A DNA stretch of 64,000 nt, taken from contig NZ_JADLJS010000027.1 in the NCBI RefSeq assembly GCF_015680405.1, positions 1-64,000 on the forward strand. Direction: 5' to 3'. The stretch is from Pseudomonas pudica (GTDB lineage: Bacteria > Pseudomonadota > Gammaproteobacteria > Pseudomonadales > Pseudomonadaceae). Position numbers and translations under genes: made by a program. Below are positions 29,009-37,090 of the stretch, piece after piece (the stretch's first letter is position 1; every line of letters starts with the position of its first letter). Below the pieces are notes generated by a model. It was not told where the DNA came from, did not search any database, and saw nothing but the letters and a program-made list of their open reading frames with translations.

Positions 29009-30439
29009 ATGGAATATCCCGTTCTTTCCCATCATGGTGGCACCCGCGGCGTCACGGGCTCCTGCCATCAACTGCACCTCGACCCGTTCACCAGCCTGCT
29101 GATCGATTGCGGCCTGGAGCAGGGCGCCGATGCCGCGCCAGGCGCACCATCGGCGCCACTCGGTTTCGACGTGCAGGGCATCCAGGCCCTGGTCATCACC
29201 CATGTGCATCTCGACCACGTAGGTCGCATTCCGGCACTGCTGGCTGCCGGCTACCGTGGTCCCATCCTGTGCAGCGAGCCGTCCGCCCGGCTGCTGCCAC
29301 TGGTGCTGGAAGACGCCTACAAGCTAAGCATCAGCAGCGAGCCCGCCCAGGTGGCAAGGTACCTGGCGTTCATCCGCGACCTGATCGTGCCTCTGCCGTT
29401 CGAACAGTGGCACACCCTGGTCGAGCAAACAGGGCTCAACTGTCGCATTCGCCTGCAGCGCGCCGGGCATCTGCTGGGTTCGGCCTATGTCGAATGCGAT
29501 GTGCAGCACGCGCAGGCCGGCACCCGCTACGTGTTCTCCGGCGACCTCGGCGCCTGTGGCAACCCCTTGCTGCGCCCAGTACAACCCCCGGAGCGAGCCG
29601 ATGTACTGGTACTGGAAAGCACCTACGGCGACCGTCTGCACCCGCCTGCGGGCGACCGTCAGCAGCGGTTGGAAGCGGCCATCGACCGCGCCCTGGCCGA
29701 CCAGGGCACGCTGCTCATTCCGGCCTTCAGCCTCGGCCGTACCCAGGAGTTGCTGTACGAGCTCGAAGGCATTCTTCATCGCAAGGCCTTGCTGAACAAG
29801 GGCGGACCGGCCCCCGATGACGACCCGCTTGACTGGTCGCAGTTGCCCATCATTCTCGACTCGCCCCTGGCTCAGCGCATCACCAGCGTATATCGGGAAC
29901 TGCACGACTACTGGAATGCCGAGGCCCGGGCGCGCCTTGCCGAAGGGCGCGACCCGTTGGGTTTCAGCCAGCTTGTCAGCGTGGACACCCACGCTCGACA
30001 CCAGGAGGTGGTCAATTACCTGAAGAGCACCGGGCGGCCGGCGATCGTGATTGCCGGCAATGGCATGTGCTCGGGTGGGCGCATCGTCAATTACCTGAAG
30101 GCCATGCTGGGGGACCCGCGACATGAGGTGATGTTTGTCGGCTACCAGGCCAAGGGTACGCCGGGCGCGGTGATACAGGCGAGTGAGGGGGCGGAAGGGT
30201 TTGTGCAGATTGATCTGGATGGGCAGATGTATGAGGTGCGGGCCAAAGTCATGACGTTGCCGGGATATTCCGGGCATGCGGACCAGCAGGGGCTGGTGCG
30301 GTTTGCCTTGAGTGGCCAGGTGCGGCCCGCGAAGGTAGTGCTGGTACATGGCGAAATGGGCGCCAAAAAGTCCCTGCAAGGGGCGTTGCGCCAGCAGGCT
30401 GAACAGGCGGGTGCCTGCCTGGAGGTCTCGATACCCTGA
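29009..30439 (+). CDS. MBL-fold beta-CASP ribonuclease
   Basis: 476 aa RNA-processing metallo-beta-lactamase protein (CPSF73/Ysh1-like). Metal motif HVHLDHVGRIP is near residue 69, further ligands lie in LGSAYVE and FSGDLGA. Beta-CASP motifs are present: ESTYGDR, PAFSLGRTQELLY, GNGMCSGGRIVNYL, VGYQAKGTPG, and a final SGHADQQGL. Likely an endo/exonuclease on RNA, cytosolic. ATG 29009 gives a natural N-terminus (MEYPVLSHHGGTRGVTG), but GTG 29000 is also possible because the ribosome site is weak. It stands between the ihfB group and wzz. Confidence 0.88.
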   Translation: MEYPVLSHHGGTRGVTGSCHQLHLDPFTSLLIDCGLEQGADAAPGAPSAPLGFDVQGIQALVITHVHLDHVGRIPALLAAGYRGPILCSEPSARLLPLVLEDAYKLSISSEPAQVARYLAFIRDLIVPLPFEQWHTLVEQTGLNCRIRLQRAGHLLGSAYVECDVQHAQAGTRYVFSGDLGACGNPLLRPVQPPERADVLVLESTYGDRLHPPAGDRQQRLEAAIDRALADQGTLLIPAFSLGRTQELLYELEGILHRKALLNKGGPAPDDDPLDWSQLPIILDSPLAQRITSVYRELHDYWNAEARARLAEGRDPLGFSQLVSVDTHARHQEVVNYLKSTGRPAIVIAGNGMCSGGRIVNYLKAMLGDPRHEVMFVGYQAKGTPGAVIQASEGAEGFVQIDLDGQMYEVRAKVMTLPGYSGHADQQGLVRFALSGQVRPAKVVLVHGEMGAKKSLQGALRQQAEQAGACLEVSIP

Positions 30440-30475
30440 ACCCTTGGTCTGACAATGCATGCTGGCCGACACCAC

Positions 30476-30492
30476 GCGGGAACTAATCCCGC
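30476..30492. other. small hairpin between the RNase gene and wzz
   Basis: GCGGGA-ACTAA-TCCCGC stem-loop, 37 bases after the RNase stop, without a T-run. It may be a weak terminator. The remaining 30493-30659 should hold the wzz promoter. I found no JUMPstart/ops element. Confidence 0.35.
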
Positions 30493-30659
30493 CAGGGTTT
30501 ATCTACTGCGGCTAACCCCCGACGCTGGACTGGCTAGGTATTGGCATATTGCCGCTACACTGGAGATGGAGCGCGTGTCGCCAGTTTCCATGCAGTCGCT
30601 CGTGTTGTTTTGGTATGCCAGAAACCGTGCACAGTCAGACCCAAGGAAAAAACCAAGAA

Positions 30660-31706
30660 ATGCGCAATGACGTCGAGCACCGCAGTAGCAATAGTGAAGA
30701 AGTAGATTTGTTGGAGTTTCTGGAGGGGGTATGGCGGCAAAAGCTGTTCATCTTTCTGGTGACGATTGCTGTCACTGCGGTTGCACTGGCTTATGCGCTG
30801 TTGGCCAAGCCGGTTTATGAGGCGAAAGTTTTTCTGGCAGCACCTTCGTCCAGCGATATTGCCGATCTGAACTATGGGCGCACCAGTCAGACTGGGCTCG
30901 AGCCTTTCACTTCGCGGAAGGTCTTTGACATCTTCGTCGAACATTTGAACGGTGAGACCCTGCGCCGGCAGTTTTTCAAGGAAGTGTACTTGCCCTCCAT
31001 GCCGCCGGGGCAGGGCGCGCAAGGCGCATTGTATGCTGCGTTCAATGGCTCCTTTGACGTGGTGCAACTGGCCGGTGAGCCGGCGCGGGCCTATGTGGCC
31101 TTCCGAGGTCGTGACCCTGCCGTGGCGTCCGAGTGGGCTGCCGCCTATATCGACAAGGCTGGCGCGGCCGCCAAGGCCGAACTGTTGCACGATGCGACCA
31201 AGGAGGCAGAGGTCCGCGCCAGTGCGCTGCAACTGGAGCTCGACAACCTGCGGAAAAACGGTGAGCGGCAACGTGAAGACAAGATTACTCGCTTGCAAGA
31301 GGCGCTGCGCATTGCAACTGCCATTGGCCTGGAAAATCCACCGCTGATAGACGGTGAAGTTTCCAAGGCGTTGTCCTCGAAAATGGATGGCGAGTTGACT
31401 TACATGCGCGGGAGCAAGGCGCTGGCTGCGGAAATCAGTAATTTGCAACAGCGTAAAAGTGAAGATCCGTTCATTATCGAACTCCGCGATCTACAAACAA
31501 GACAGCAGTTTTACGAAGGGCTCGTGGCAGCAAAGCGCGATGTTAGTGTCTATCAGCTTGACGGCACGATAGAGCAACCAGACGTACCAGTTAAACCCAA
31601 GCGCAACTTGATAATTGCGCTAGGTGTGATTGTCGGACTAGGCCTGGGTTGCCTGATTGCAACGCTCAGATATACCTTGCAAAATCTGCAAAGACGCCGG
31701 GCCTGA
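30660..31706 (+). CDS. wzz: O-antigen chain length regulator Wzz
   Basis: 348 aa polysaccharide co-polymerase. A cytoplasmic start is followed by TM1 at about 34-54, a periplasmic alpha/beta domain with a long coiled helix (about 185-290), and a Pro-rich segment PDVPVKPKRN before TM2 at about 317-338. Wzz sets the modal length made by Wzy. ATG 30660 follows AAGGAAAAAACC; the frame is open back to 30549. This is the conventional first gene of the Pseudomonas O-antigen locus after ihfB. A hairpin lies between it and the sugar genes. Confidence 0.92.
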   Translation: MRNDVEHRSSNSEEVDLLEFLEGVWRQKLFIFLVTIAVTAVALAYALLAKPVYEAKVFLAAPSSSDIADLNYGRTSQTGLEPFTSRKVFDIFVEHLNGETLRRQFFKEVYLPSMPPGQGAQGALYAAFNGSFDVVQLAGEPARAYVAFRGRDPAVASEWAAAYIDKAGAAAKAELLHDATKEAEVRASALQLELDNLRKNGERQREDKITRLQEALRIATAIGLENPPLIDGEVSKALSSKMDGELTYMRGSKALAAEISNLQQRKSEDPFIIELRDLQTRQQFYEGLVAAKRDVSVYQLDGTIEQPDVPVKPKRNLIIALGVIVGLGLGCLIATLRYTLQNLQRRRA

Positions 31707-31787
31707 CCCGGAACATGAACATCAGCGCGCACGCTACATTTAGCGCGAGACATTTGCCGTGCAAACGGTGAAACTGCCGTAATAAAG

Positions 31788-31808
31788 GGGGCCAGCCTGG
31801 CTGGCCCC
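31788..31808. terminator. GC hairpin after wzz
   Basis: GGGGCCAGC-CTG-GCTGGCCCC, a perfect 9-bp stem about 80 bases after the wzz stop. AACAAAAATT follows on the plus strand rather than a T-run. It suggests wzz is at least partly a separate transcript from the sugar genes. Confidence 0.5.
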
Positions 31809-31836
31809 AACAAAAATTCATGCCAAAGGTTTGCCG

Positions 31837-32808
31837 ATGAAGCTTGTTCAAACGAACATTCCCGATGTAGTCATAGTGGAACCCGCCGTGTACGAGGATG
31901 ATCGCGGGTGGTTCACGGAAACCTTCAATGAAACCCGTTTTCATGGTGCATTGCTCGAGCTTGGCCTGAGCAAGCCCCGTGCGTTCGTTCAGGACAACCA
32001 CTCCATGTCCCACCGCGGCGTCTTGCGTGGGCTGCATTTCCAGCGCTCTCCAAACGCCCAGGGCAAGCTGGTGCGTGTGGTGCGTGGTGCGGTCTACGAC
32101 GTGGCTGTCGATATCCGTCCGGGCTCTCCGACCTTCGGGCAATGGGTAGGGGTGGAGTTGAGCGAGCGCAACAACCGCATGTTGTGGATCCCCGAAGGTT
32201 TTGCGCACGGTTTTGTCGCACTCGAGGACGAGACACACTTCCTGTACAAAACCACGGATGTGTACAACAAGGAAGCAGAAGGCAGTATCCACTGGGATGA
32301 CCCCGACCTGGCGATTGACTGGCCGATGCGCGATGGCCTCATCGTCAGCGAAAAGGACAACCAGGCCCCATCGTTCCGGCATCACTTGAGTTCCGCCGAT
32401 GAAGGCACCCTGGCCCAGGTCGAGCTTTTCAAGGTGCTGGGCGATCACCGCGGCCAGTTGGTGGCTCTGCAAGCCCTGGACAATGTGCCCTTTGCCATCC
32501 AGCGAGTGTACTACCTGACCGAGACGCTGCCCGGGGTTTCCCGCGGCTTCCATGCCCACAAGGAGCTCAACCAGCTGGCGATCTGCGTGTCCGGGCGCTG
32601 CCGGATGGTGATGGATGACGGTACCACCCGCACCGACCATTGGCTGGACGCGTTCAACAAAGGCATCCTGATTCCGCCCATGGTCTGGCATGAAATGCAT
32701 GATTTCAGCCCGGATTGCGTGCTGCTGGTGCTGGCCGATGCGCACTACGACGAGGCCGACTACATTCGTGACTACACCACGTTCAAGGAGCTGAAACGCG
32801 ATGCCTAG
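31837..32808 (+). CDS. fusion: RmlC-type 3,5-epimerase + FdtA/WxcM-type 3,4-ketoisomerase
   Basis: 323 aa with two cupin domains. Residues 1-about 185 are a complete RmlC: GVLRGLHFQ with the catalytic His, FLYKTTDVYNKEAEG with the Tyr region, and IHWDDPDLAIDWP. Residues about 190-323 match the FdtA/QdtA/WxcM C-terminal cupin, including SRGFHAHKELNQ. Both activities use dTDP-4-keto-6-deoxy-D-glucose: RmlC leads to dTDP-L-rhamnose, FdtA-type ketoisomerase to a 3-keto sugar for amination. ATG 31837 has AAAGG about 8 bases upstream. It overlaps the acetyltransferase gene by 8 bases. The rml cluster at 45.5-48.4 kb lacks rmlC, so this protein likely supplies it. Confidence 0.85.
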   Translation: MKLVQTNIPDVVIVEPAVYEDDRGWFTETFNETRFHGALLELGLSKPRAFVQDNHSMSHRGVLRGLHFQRSPNAQGKLVRVVRGAVYDVAVDIRPGSPTFGQWVGVELSERNNRMLWIPEGFAHGFVALEDETHFLYKTTDVYNKEAEGSIHWDDPDLAIDWPMRDGLIVSEKDNQAPSFRHHLSSADEGTLAQVELFKVLGDHRGQLVALQALDNVPFAIQRVYYLTETLPGVSRGFHAHKELNQLAICVSGRCRMVMDDGTTRTDHWLDAFNKGILIPPMVWHEMHDFSPDCVLLVLADAHYDEADYIRDYTTFKELKRDA

Positions 32809-33271
32809 CATTCATCAACTGGCCGATGTGAAAAGCGATGCCATAGGTGAAGGCACCCGGGTCTGGCAATTTGTCGTGATCATGAAAGGTGCGCAGATCG
32901 GGCGTAATTGCAACATCTGCGCGCATACCCTGATTGAAGGCGATGTAGTGCTGGGCGATAACGTCACGGTCAAGTCCGGCGTTTACCTCTGGGATGGCAC
33001 CCGCATAGCCGATGACGTATTCATCGGCCCCAATGCCACCTTTACCAACGATGCGATGCCACGTTCCAAGGTTTATCCGGAACAGTTCAACGGCATTACC
33101 CTGGAGCGCGGAGCCAGCATTGGCGCCAATGCCACCTTGCTGCCAGGTGTTGTCGTAGGCGAGTACGCCATGGTGGGAGCAGGGGCGGTGGTGACCAAAG
33201 ACGTCCCGCCTTATGCCGTTGTCGTAGGGAATCCAGCAAAAATTATCAGGGTGATAGACCGCAATGGTTAA
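32801..33271 (+). CDS. hexapeptide-repeat N-acetyltransferase (FdtC/QdtC-like)
   Basis: 156 aa left-handed beta-helix acyltransferase. Hexad repeats run from IGEGTRVWQFVVI to the end, with an insert NDAMPRSKVYPEQ near 85-97 and a closing GNPAKIIR. It resembles the enzymes that N-acetylate dTDP-3-amino-3,6-dideoxyhexoses and WlbB/WbpD-type UDP-sugar acetyltransferases. Sitting between the ketoisomerase domain and the aminotransferase, it is best read as the final step to a dTDP-3-acetamido-3,6-dideoxyhexose. It overlaps the upstream and downstream genes by 8 bases each. Confidence 0.82.
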   Translation: MPSIHQLADVKSDAIGEGTRVWQFVVIMKGAQIGRNCNICAHTLIEGDVVLGDNVTVKSGVYLWDGTRIADDVFIGPNATFTNDAMPRSKVYPEQFNGITLERGASIGANATLLPGVVVGEYAMVGAGAVVTKDVPPYAVVVGNPAKIIRVIDRNG

Positions 33272-34370
33272 GTTTCTCGATCTAAAGGGTGTGAATGCGC
33301 AATACCGTCAGGCATTGATTGATGCCTGCACCGAGGTCATCGACTCGGGCTGGTACATCATGGGCGAGAAGCTCAAGCAGTTCGAAGCCCAGTTCGCCAG
33401 CTACTGCGGGGTGAAGCACTGCATTGGCGTGGCCAATGGCCTGGATGCGCTGATACTGACCTTGCGTGCCTGGAAACAACTCGGCCGTATCGCCGAGGGC
33501 GACGAGGTGCTGGTGCCTGCCAACACCTATATCGCCACCATCCTCGCGATTACCGAGAACAAGCTGGTGCCGGTGCTGGTAGAGCCCGACGAGGCCAGCT
33601 TCAACCTGGGTGCACACAACCTCGCGCAAGCGCTGACCCCGCGTACCCGGGTGATCATGCCGGTGCACCTTTACGGGCGCCTGGCCGACATGCCGGCTAT
33701 CAACGCATTCGCCAGGCAGCATGGCCTGCTGGTGCTGGAGGACTCTGCCCAGTCCCACGCTGCCGAACTGGATGGGCGCCGCGCGGGTGCCTGGGGTGAT
33801 GCTTCGGGCTTCAGCTTCTACCCGGGCAAGAACCTGGGGGCGCTGGGTGACGCCGGTGCGGTCACCACAAATGACGATGCGCTGGCCGAGACACTGAAAT
33901 CGCTGCGCAACTATGGCTCGCACGTGAAGTACATGAATATGTATCAGGGCGTGAACAGCCGCCTGGACGAATTGCAGGCTGCGCTGCTGAGCGTGAAGCT
34001 GCCGTACCTGGACGAAGAAACACGCTTGCGCCAGCAGGTTGCGCAGCGGTACCTGGCCGGCATCGACAACCCGGCCATCCAGTTACCTGACCCGGGCGTT
34101 GCCGGCCAGCATGCCTGGCACCTGTTCGTGGTGCGCAGCGAATGCCGTGAACAGTTGCAGCAGCATCTGGCCCAGCAAGGTGTACAGACCCTGGTGCATT
34201 ATCCGATTCCACCGCACCGGCAGCAGGCCTATCCGCAACTGGCCGACCTGTCGTTGCCGCTGACCGAGCGGCTGCATGAGCAGGTGCTGAGCTTGCCCAT
34301 GGATCCGACCTTGACCGAGTCCTCAATCCAGCACGTCATTGACGCCTGCAACAGCTTTTCGCGTCCTTGA
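33264..34370 (+). CDS. DegT/DnrJ/EryC1/StrS sugar aminotransferase (FdtB/QdtB-like)
   Basis: 368 aa PLP-dependent aminotransferase. The PLP Lys is in SGFSFYPGKNLGALGDAGA near residue 186. Asp and Ser pocket residues are in EDSAQSHAA near 160, and the start KFLDLKGVNAQY is typical of the FdtB/QdtB branch. Predicted to aminate C3 of dTDP-3-keto-6-deoxyhexose from the FdtA-like domain two genes upstream; the exact epimer (Fuc3N or Qui3N) cannot be read from sequence. Translationally coupled with its neighbours. Confidence 0.87.
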   Translation: MVKFLDLKGVNAQYRQALIDACTEVIDSGWYIMGEKLKQFEAQFASYCGVKHCIGVANGLDALILTLRAWKQLGRIAEGDEVLVPANTYIATILAITENKLVPVLVEPDEASFNLGAHNLAQALTPRTRVIMPVHLYGRLADMPAINAFARQHGLLVLEDSAQSHAAELDGRRAGAWGDASGFSFYPGKNLGALGDAGAVTTNDDALAETLKSLRNYGSHVKYMNMYQGVNSRLDELQAALLSVKLPYLDEETRLRQQVAQRYLAGIDNPAIQLPDPGVAGQHAWHLFVVRSECREQLQQHLAQQGVQTLVHYPIPPHRQQAYPQLADLSLPLTERLHEQVLSLPMDPTLTESSIQHVIDACNSFSRP

Positions 34371-34379
34371 GTGCCAGGT

Positions 34380-35651
34380 ATGACCCTGATCAGAACTAGC
34401 CTGCTCAATGCCATAGCCGTTGCAGTAAAGATGGCCACCTTGCTTGGCCTCAACAAGGTGCTGGCCCTGTACGTAGGGCCGGCCGGGTATGCGGCCATCG
34501 GCCAGCTGCAGAATGCAGTGACCATGTTCACTACCCTGGCCAGCGGTGCCGTCAGCACGGGTGTGACCAAGTACACGGCGGAGTTTGCCGAACAGCCCGA
34601 AGAGCAACGCAAGGTGTGGAAAACCGCCGGCACATTGTCGGTACTGGTTTCGCTGCTGCTTGCGGTGCTGATCATCGTGCTGCGTAAACCTTTGGCCAGT
34701 TGGTTCTTCAATGATGAATCGCTGGCTTCGGTGCTGCTGTGGTTTGCCACCACCCTGGTGTTCTTTGCCTTCAACTCGTTGTTGTTGGGGGTACTCAATG
34801 GCAAGAAGGATGTGCCCCGTTATGTGCTGGCCAACATCCTGGGCAGCTTGATTTCGCTGGTCGTAACCTGCGCGCTGACCATCCAGCTAGGGCTGTACGG
34901 TGCGCTGGTAGCCTTGGCCGTGTACCAGTCGTTGAGCTTTGTGGCCACCTTGCTGATCTGCATGCGCACGCCCTGGTTCCACCTGGCGGACTTTTTTGGT
35001 GGCCTGGACCGGCAGGCCCTGGGCCGGCTGTCGAAGTTCGCGCTGATGGCTGTGGTCACGGCCTGCTCCCTGCCGGTTTGCCATGTGTTCCTGCGGGACT
35101 ACCTGGGCAACACCTTCGGCTGGGAGCAAGCCGGCTACTGGGAGGCCATGTGGCGCCTGAGTTCGGCGTACCTGATGCTGATCACCACCACCCTGGCGGT
35201 TTACTACCTGCCGCGGCTGTCCGAACTGGCAGATGCCGGCGAGCTGCGCCGGGAGATCCTGCAGGGCTACAAGCTGATCCTGCCCATGACCATTCTCGCT
35301 GGGCTGGTGATCTACCTGCTGCGCGACTTCATTATCCAGGTACTGTTCTCTGAATCGTTCCTGCCAATGCGCGAGCTGTTCGCCTGGCAGATGGTCGGCG
35401 ACAGCCTGAAGATCGCCAGTTGGCTGATGGCCTACCTGATGCTGGGCAAGGCCCTGACGCGGCTGTACCTGGTGACGGAAATCCTCGCCACCCTGTCGCT
35501 GTACGGCTTGACGGTGTACCTCACGCAGCTTTGGGGTTACGAGAAGGTCACGCTGGCCTATGCAGTCAATTACCTGTTGTACGCGATTGTCATGTACTTC
35601 ACGGTTTTCCGGCGTTTGCCGTCGATTGTCGCTGATTCGGCACGGAGCTGA
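34380..35651 (+). CDS. wzx: O-antigen flippase Wzx
   Basis: 423 aa with about 12 membrane helices across the whole length. The opening LLNAIAVAVKMATLLGLNKVLALYVGPAGYA is typical of Wzx/O-antigen translocases of the MATE/PST group. It flips lipid-linked repeat units to the periplasm for Wzy. ATG 34380 is preferred over GTG 34371; neither has a strong ribosome site, but coupling to the aminotransferase stop is likely. Good position for Wzx, next to sugar genes and upstream of wzy. Confidence 0.88.
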   Translation: MTLIRTSLLNAIAVAVKMATLLGLNKVLALYVGPAGYAAIGQLQNAVTMFTTLASGAVSTGVTKYTAEFAEQPEEQRKVWKTAGTLSVLVSLLLAVLIIVLRKPLASWFFNDESLASVLLWFATTLVFFAFNSLLLGVLNGKKDVPRYVLANILGSLISLVVTCALTIQLGLYGALVALAVYQSLSFVATLLICMRTPWFHLADFFGGLDRQALGRLSKFALMAVVTACSLPVCHVFLRDYLGNTFGWEQAGYWEAMWRLSSAYLMLITTTLAVYYLPRLSELADAGELRREILQGYKLILPMTILAGLVIYLLRDFIIQVLFSESFLPMRELFAWQMVGDSLKIASWLMAYLMLGKALTRLYLVTEILATLSLYGLTVYLTQLWGYEKVTLAYAVNYLLYAIVMYFTVFRRLPSIVADSARS

Positions 35652-35654
35652 GCA

Positions 35655-37088
35655 ATGAAGCAAGTGGTGGAGCAGCTGCAGGCTCGGATACTGACGGCAG
35701 CGCCGGGACCGGCTTTGACCCAGGCGCAAGTCTATGGCGCGCTGCTCTGGGCTGTGGACCTGGACATCTACGAGGCTGCCGCGCTGGAGCGCCACCTGGT
35801 GTCCCGGTGCGCCAGCCAGGTCACGCTGCCGGCTGCCAGCAACGTATCGCGCGGCTGCCTGCATGTGGTCAGCGAACCCTATATGCAAGGCGGGCATACC
35901 CGGCTGATGGAGCGCCTGGCGCACATGCACGAGGGGCCTGTGGACCTGCTGGTCGCGCGCAGCGCCAAGCCCCAGGTGCTCGAACGCCTGGCAGGCTATT
36001 TCGCCCATATCGAGGTGGCGCGCGGCGATGACCCGTGCGCCCGCCTGCAGTCCATCGTCGACACCCTGGCCCAGTACGACAAGGTGGTGTTGCACATTCA
36101 CCCGGACGACATCATCACCACCGTCGCCTGCGGCCTGCTGAAGCAACAACGTGGCGCCGCGCTGACAGTGTATTTCGTCAACCATGCCGACCACGTGTTC
36201 AGCTTTGGCGCGTCGGTGGCCGACGTGTATTTCGAGATCAGCGCCTACGGGCACCATCTGGACAAGAAAAAGCACCTCACCTGCCAGAAGAGCTTCCTGG
36301 CGATCCCGATCGAGACCAGCGGCGCCAAAGTGCCGGATGCCGTGCCAACCCACGAGCGGATCAAGGTGTTCAGCGCTGCCTCGGCGGCCAAGTACAAGCC
36401 CCACGGCGGCCTGGACATGCGTCCGTCGATCACGGCGATTCTTCAGCGTTTCCCCAATGCCGAGTGCTGGATCATCGGTGCCAACCCCCTGACCAACACC
36501 TGGTGGTGGACAGTGAAGCTGCGCTACCCCAAGCGCTTCTTCATCCGCCGTCACCTGCCGTACAAGGACTACCTGGCCTTTGCGGAAAAAGCCGACTTCT
36601 ACCTGGACAGCTACCCTATACCCGGTGGCACGGCGTTCGCCGAGCAATTGCTCAAGGGCCGGCGTTGCGTGGGGCTGGTGGCGCCGATTCAGGGCTATTC
36701 CCCGGCAGACGGCCTGAAGGTGGCTAGCATCGACCAGCTGCTGGCCAGCATCGAACAACCCCGGCCCAGTGCCTCGGTGGTGGAAGCGGTGCAGCGGGTC
36801 AACTCGCTGGAGTCGGTGAAAGCGCGTTACCTGGCTTGCATCGAGCGGGGCGAATTCAGCGAGAACGAACTGGCAGCCATGTTGCCGTGGACGGGCAACC
36901 TCGATTTCATGAAACCGACAGGTAAGGTCACTAGCATGATCCCTGCGGATGTCTTCGACGCCCTGTGCCGCATAGACACGAACCTGGCGTTGCGAACGCT
37001 GTTTGCCTACGCCTGGGTGCCGAGAATCAAGCTCTTGATCAAGGTAACGCTGTTCCGGCTGGCCAGGCTGACCAGAGCGCGAGGGTGA
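35655..37088 (+). CDS. putative GT-B glycosyltransferase
   Basis: 477 aa, soluble apart from a hydrophobic, basic C-terminus (IKLLIKVTLFRLARLTRARG) that may dock on the membrane. Two Rossmann-like halves seem present: LHVVSEPYMQGGHTRLMERL near 70-90 and a later IKVFSAASAAKYKP near 235. The end part YLDSYPIPGGTAFAEQLLKG near 316-335 resembles the sugar-nucleotide site of GT-B enzymes such as OGT-like proteins. It starts 3 bases after wzx. I infer that it adds one O-unit sugar; donor and linkage unknown. Confidence 0.55.
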   Translation: MKQVVEQLQARILTAAPGPALTQAQVYGALLWAVDLDIYEAAALERHLVSRCASQVTLPAASNVSRGCLHVVSEPYMQGGHTRLMERLAHMHEGPVDLLVARSAKPQVLERLAGYFAHIEVARGDDPCARLQSIVDTLAQYDKVVLHIHPDDIITTVACGLLKQQRGAALTVYFVNHADHVFSFGASVADVYFEISAYGHHLDKKKHLTCQKSFLAIPIETSGAKVPDAVPTHERIKVFSAASAAKYKPHGGLDMRPSITAILQRFPNAECWIIGANPLTNTWWWTVKLRYPKRFFIRRHLPYKDYLAFAEKADFYLDSYPIPGGTAFAEQLLKGRRCVGLVAPIQGYSPADGLKVASIDQLLASIEQPRPSASVVEAVQRVNSLESVKARYLACIERGEFSENELAAMLPWTGNLDFMKPTGKVTSMIPADVFDALCRIDTNLALRTLFAYAWVPRIKLLIKVTLFRLARLTRARG

Positions 37089-37090
37089 GT

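Noticed and set aside
30440..30659. JUMPstart/ops element before wzz
   Set aside because: I looked for GGCGGTAG(C/T)NT here and in 31707-31836 and found no match.
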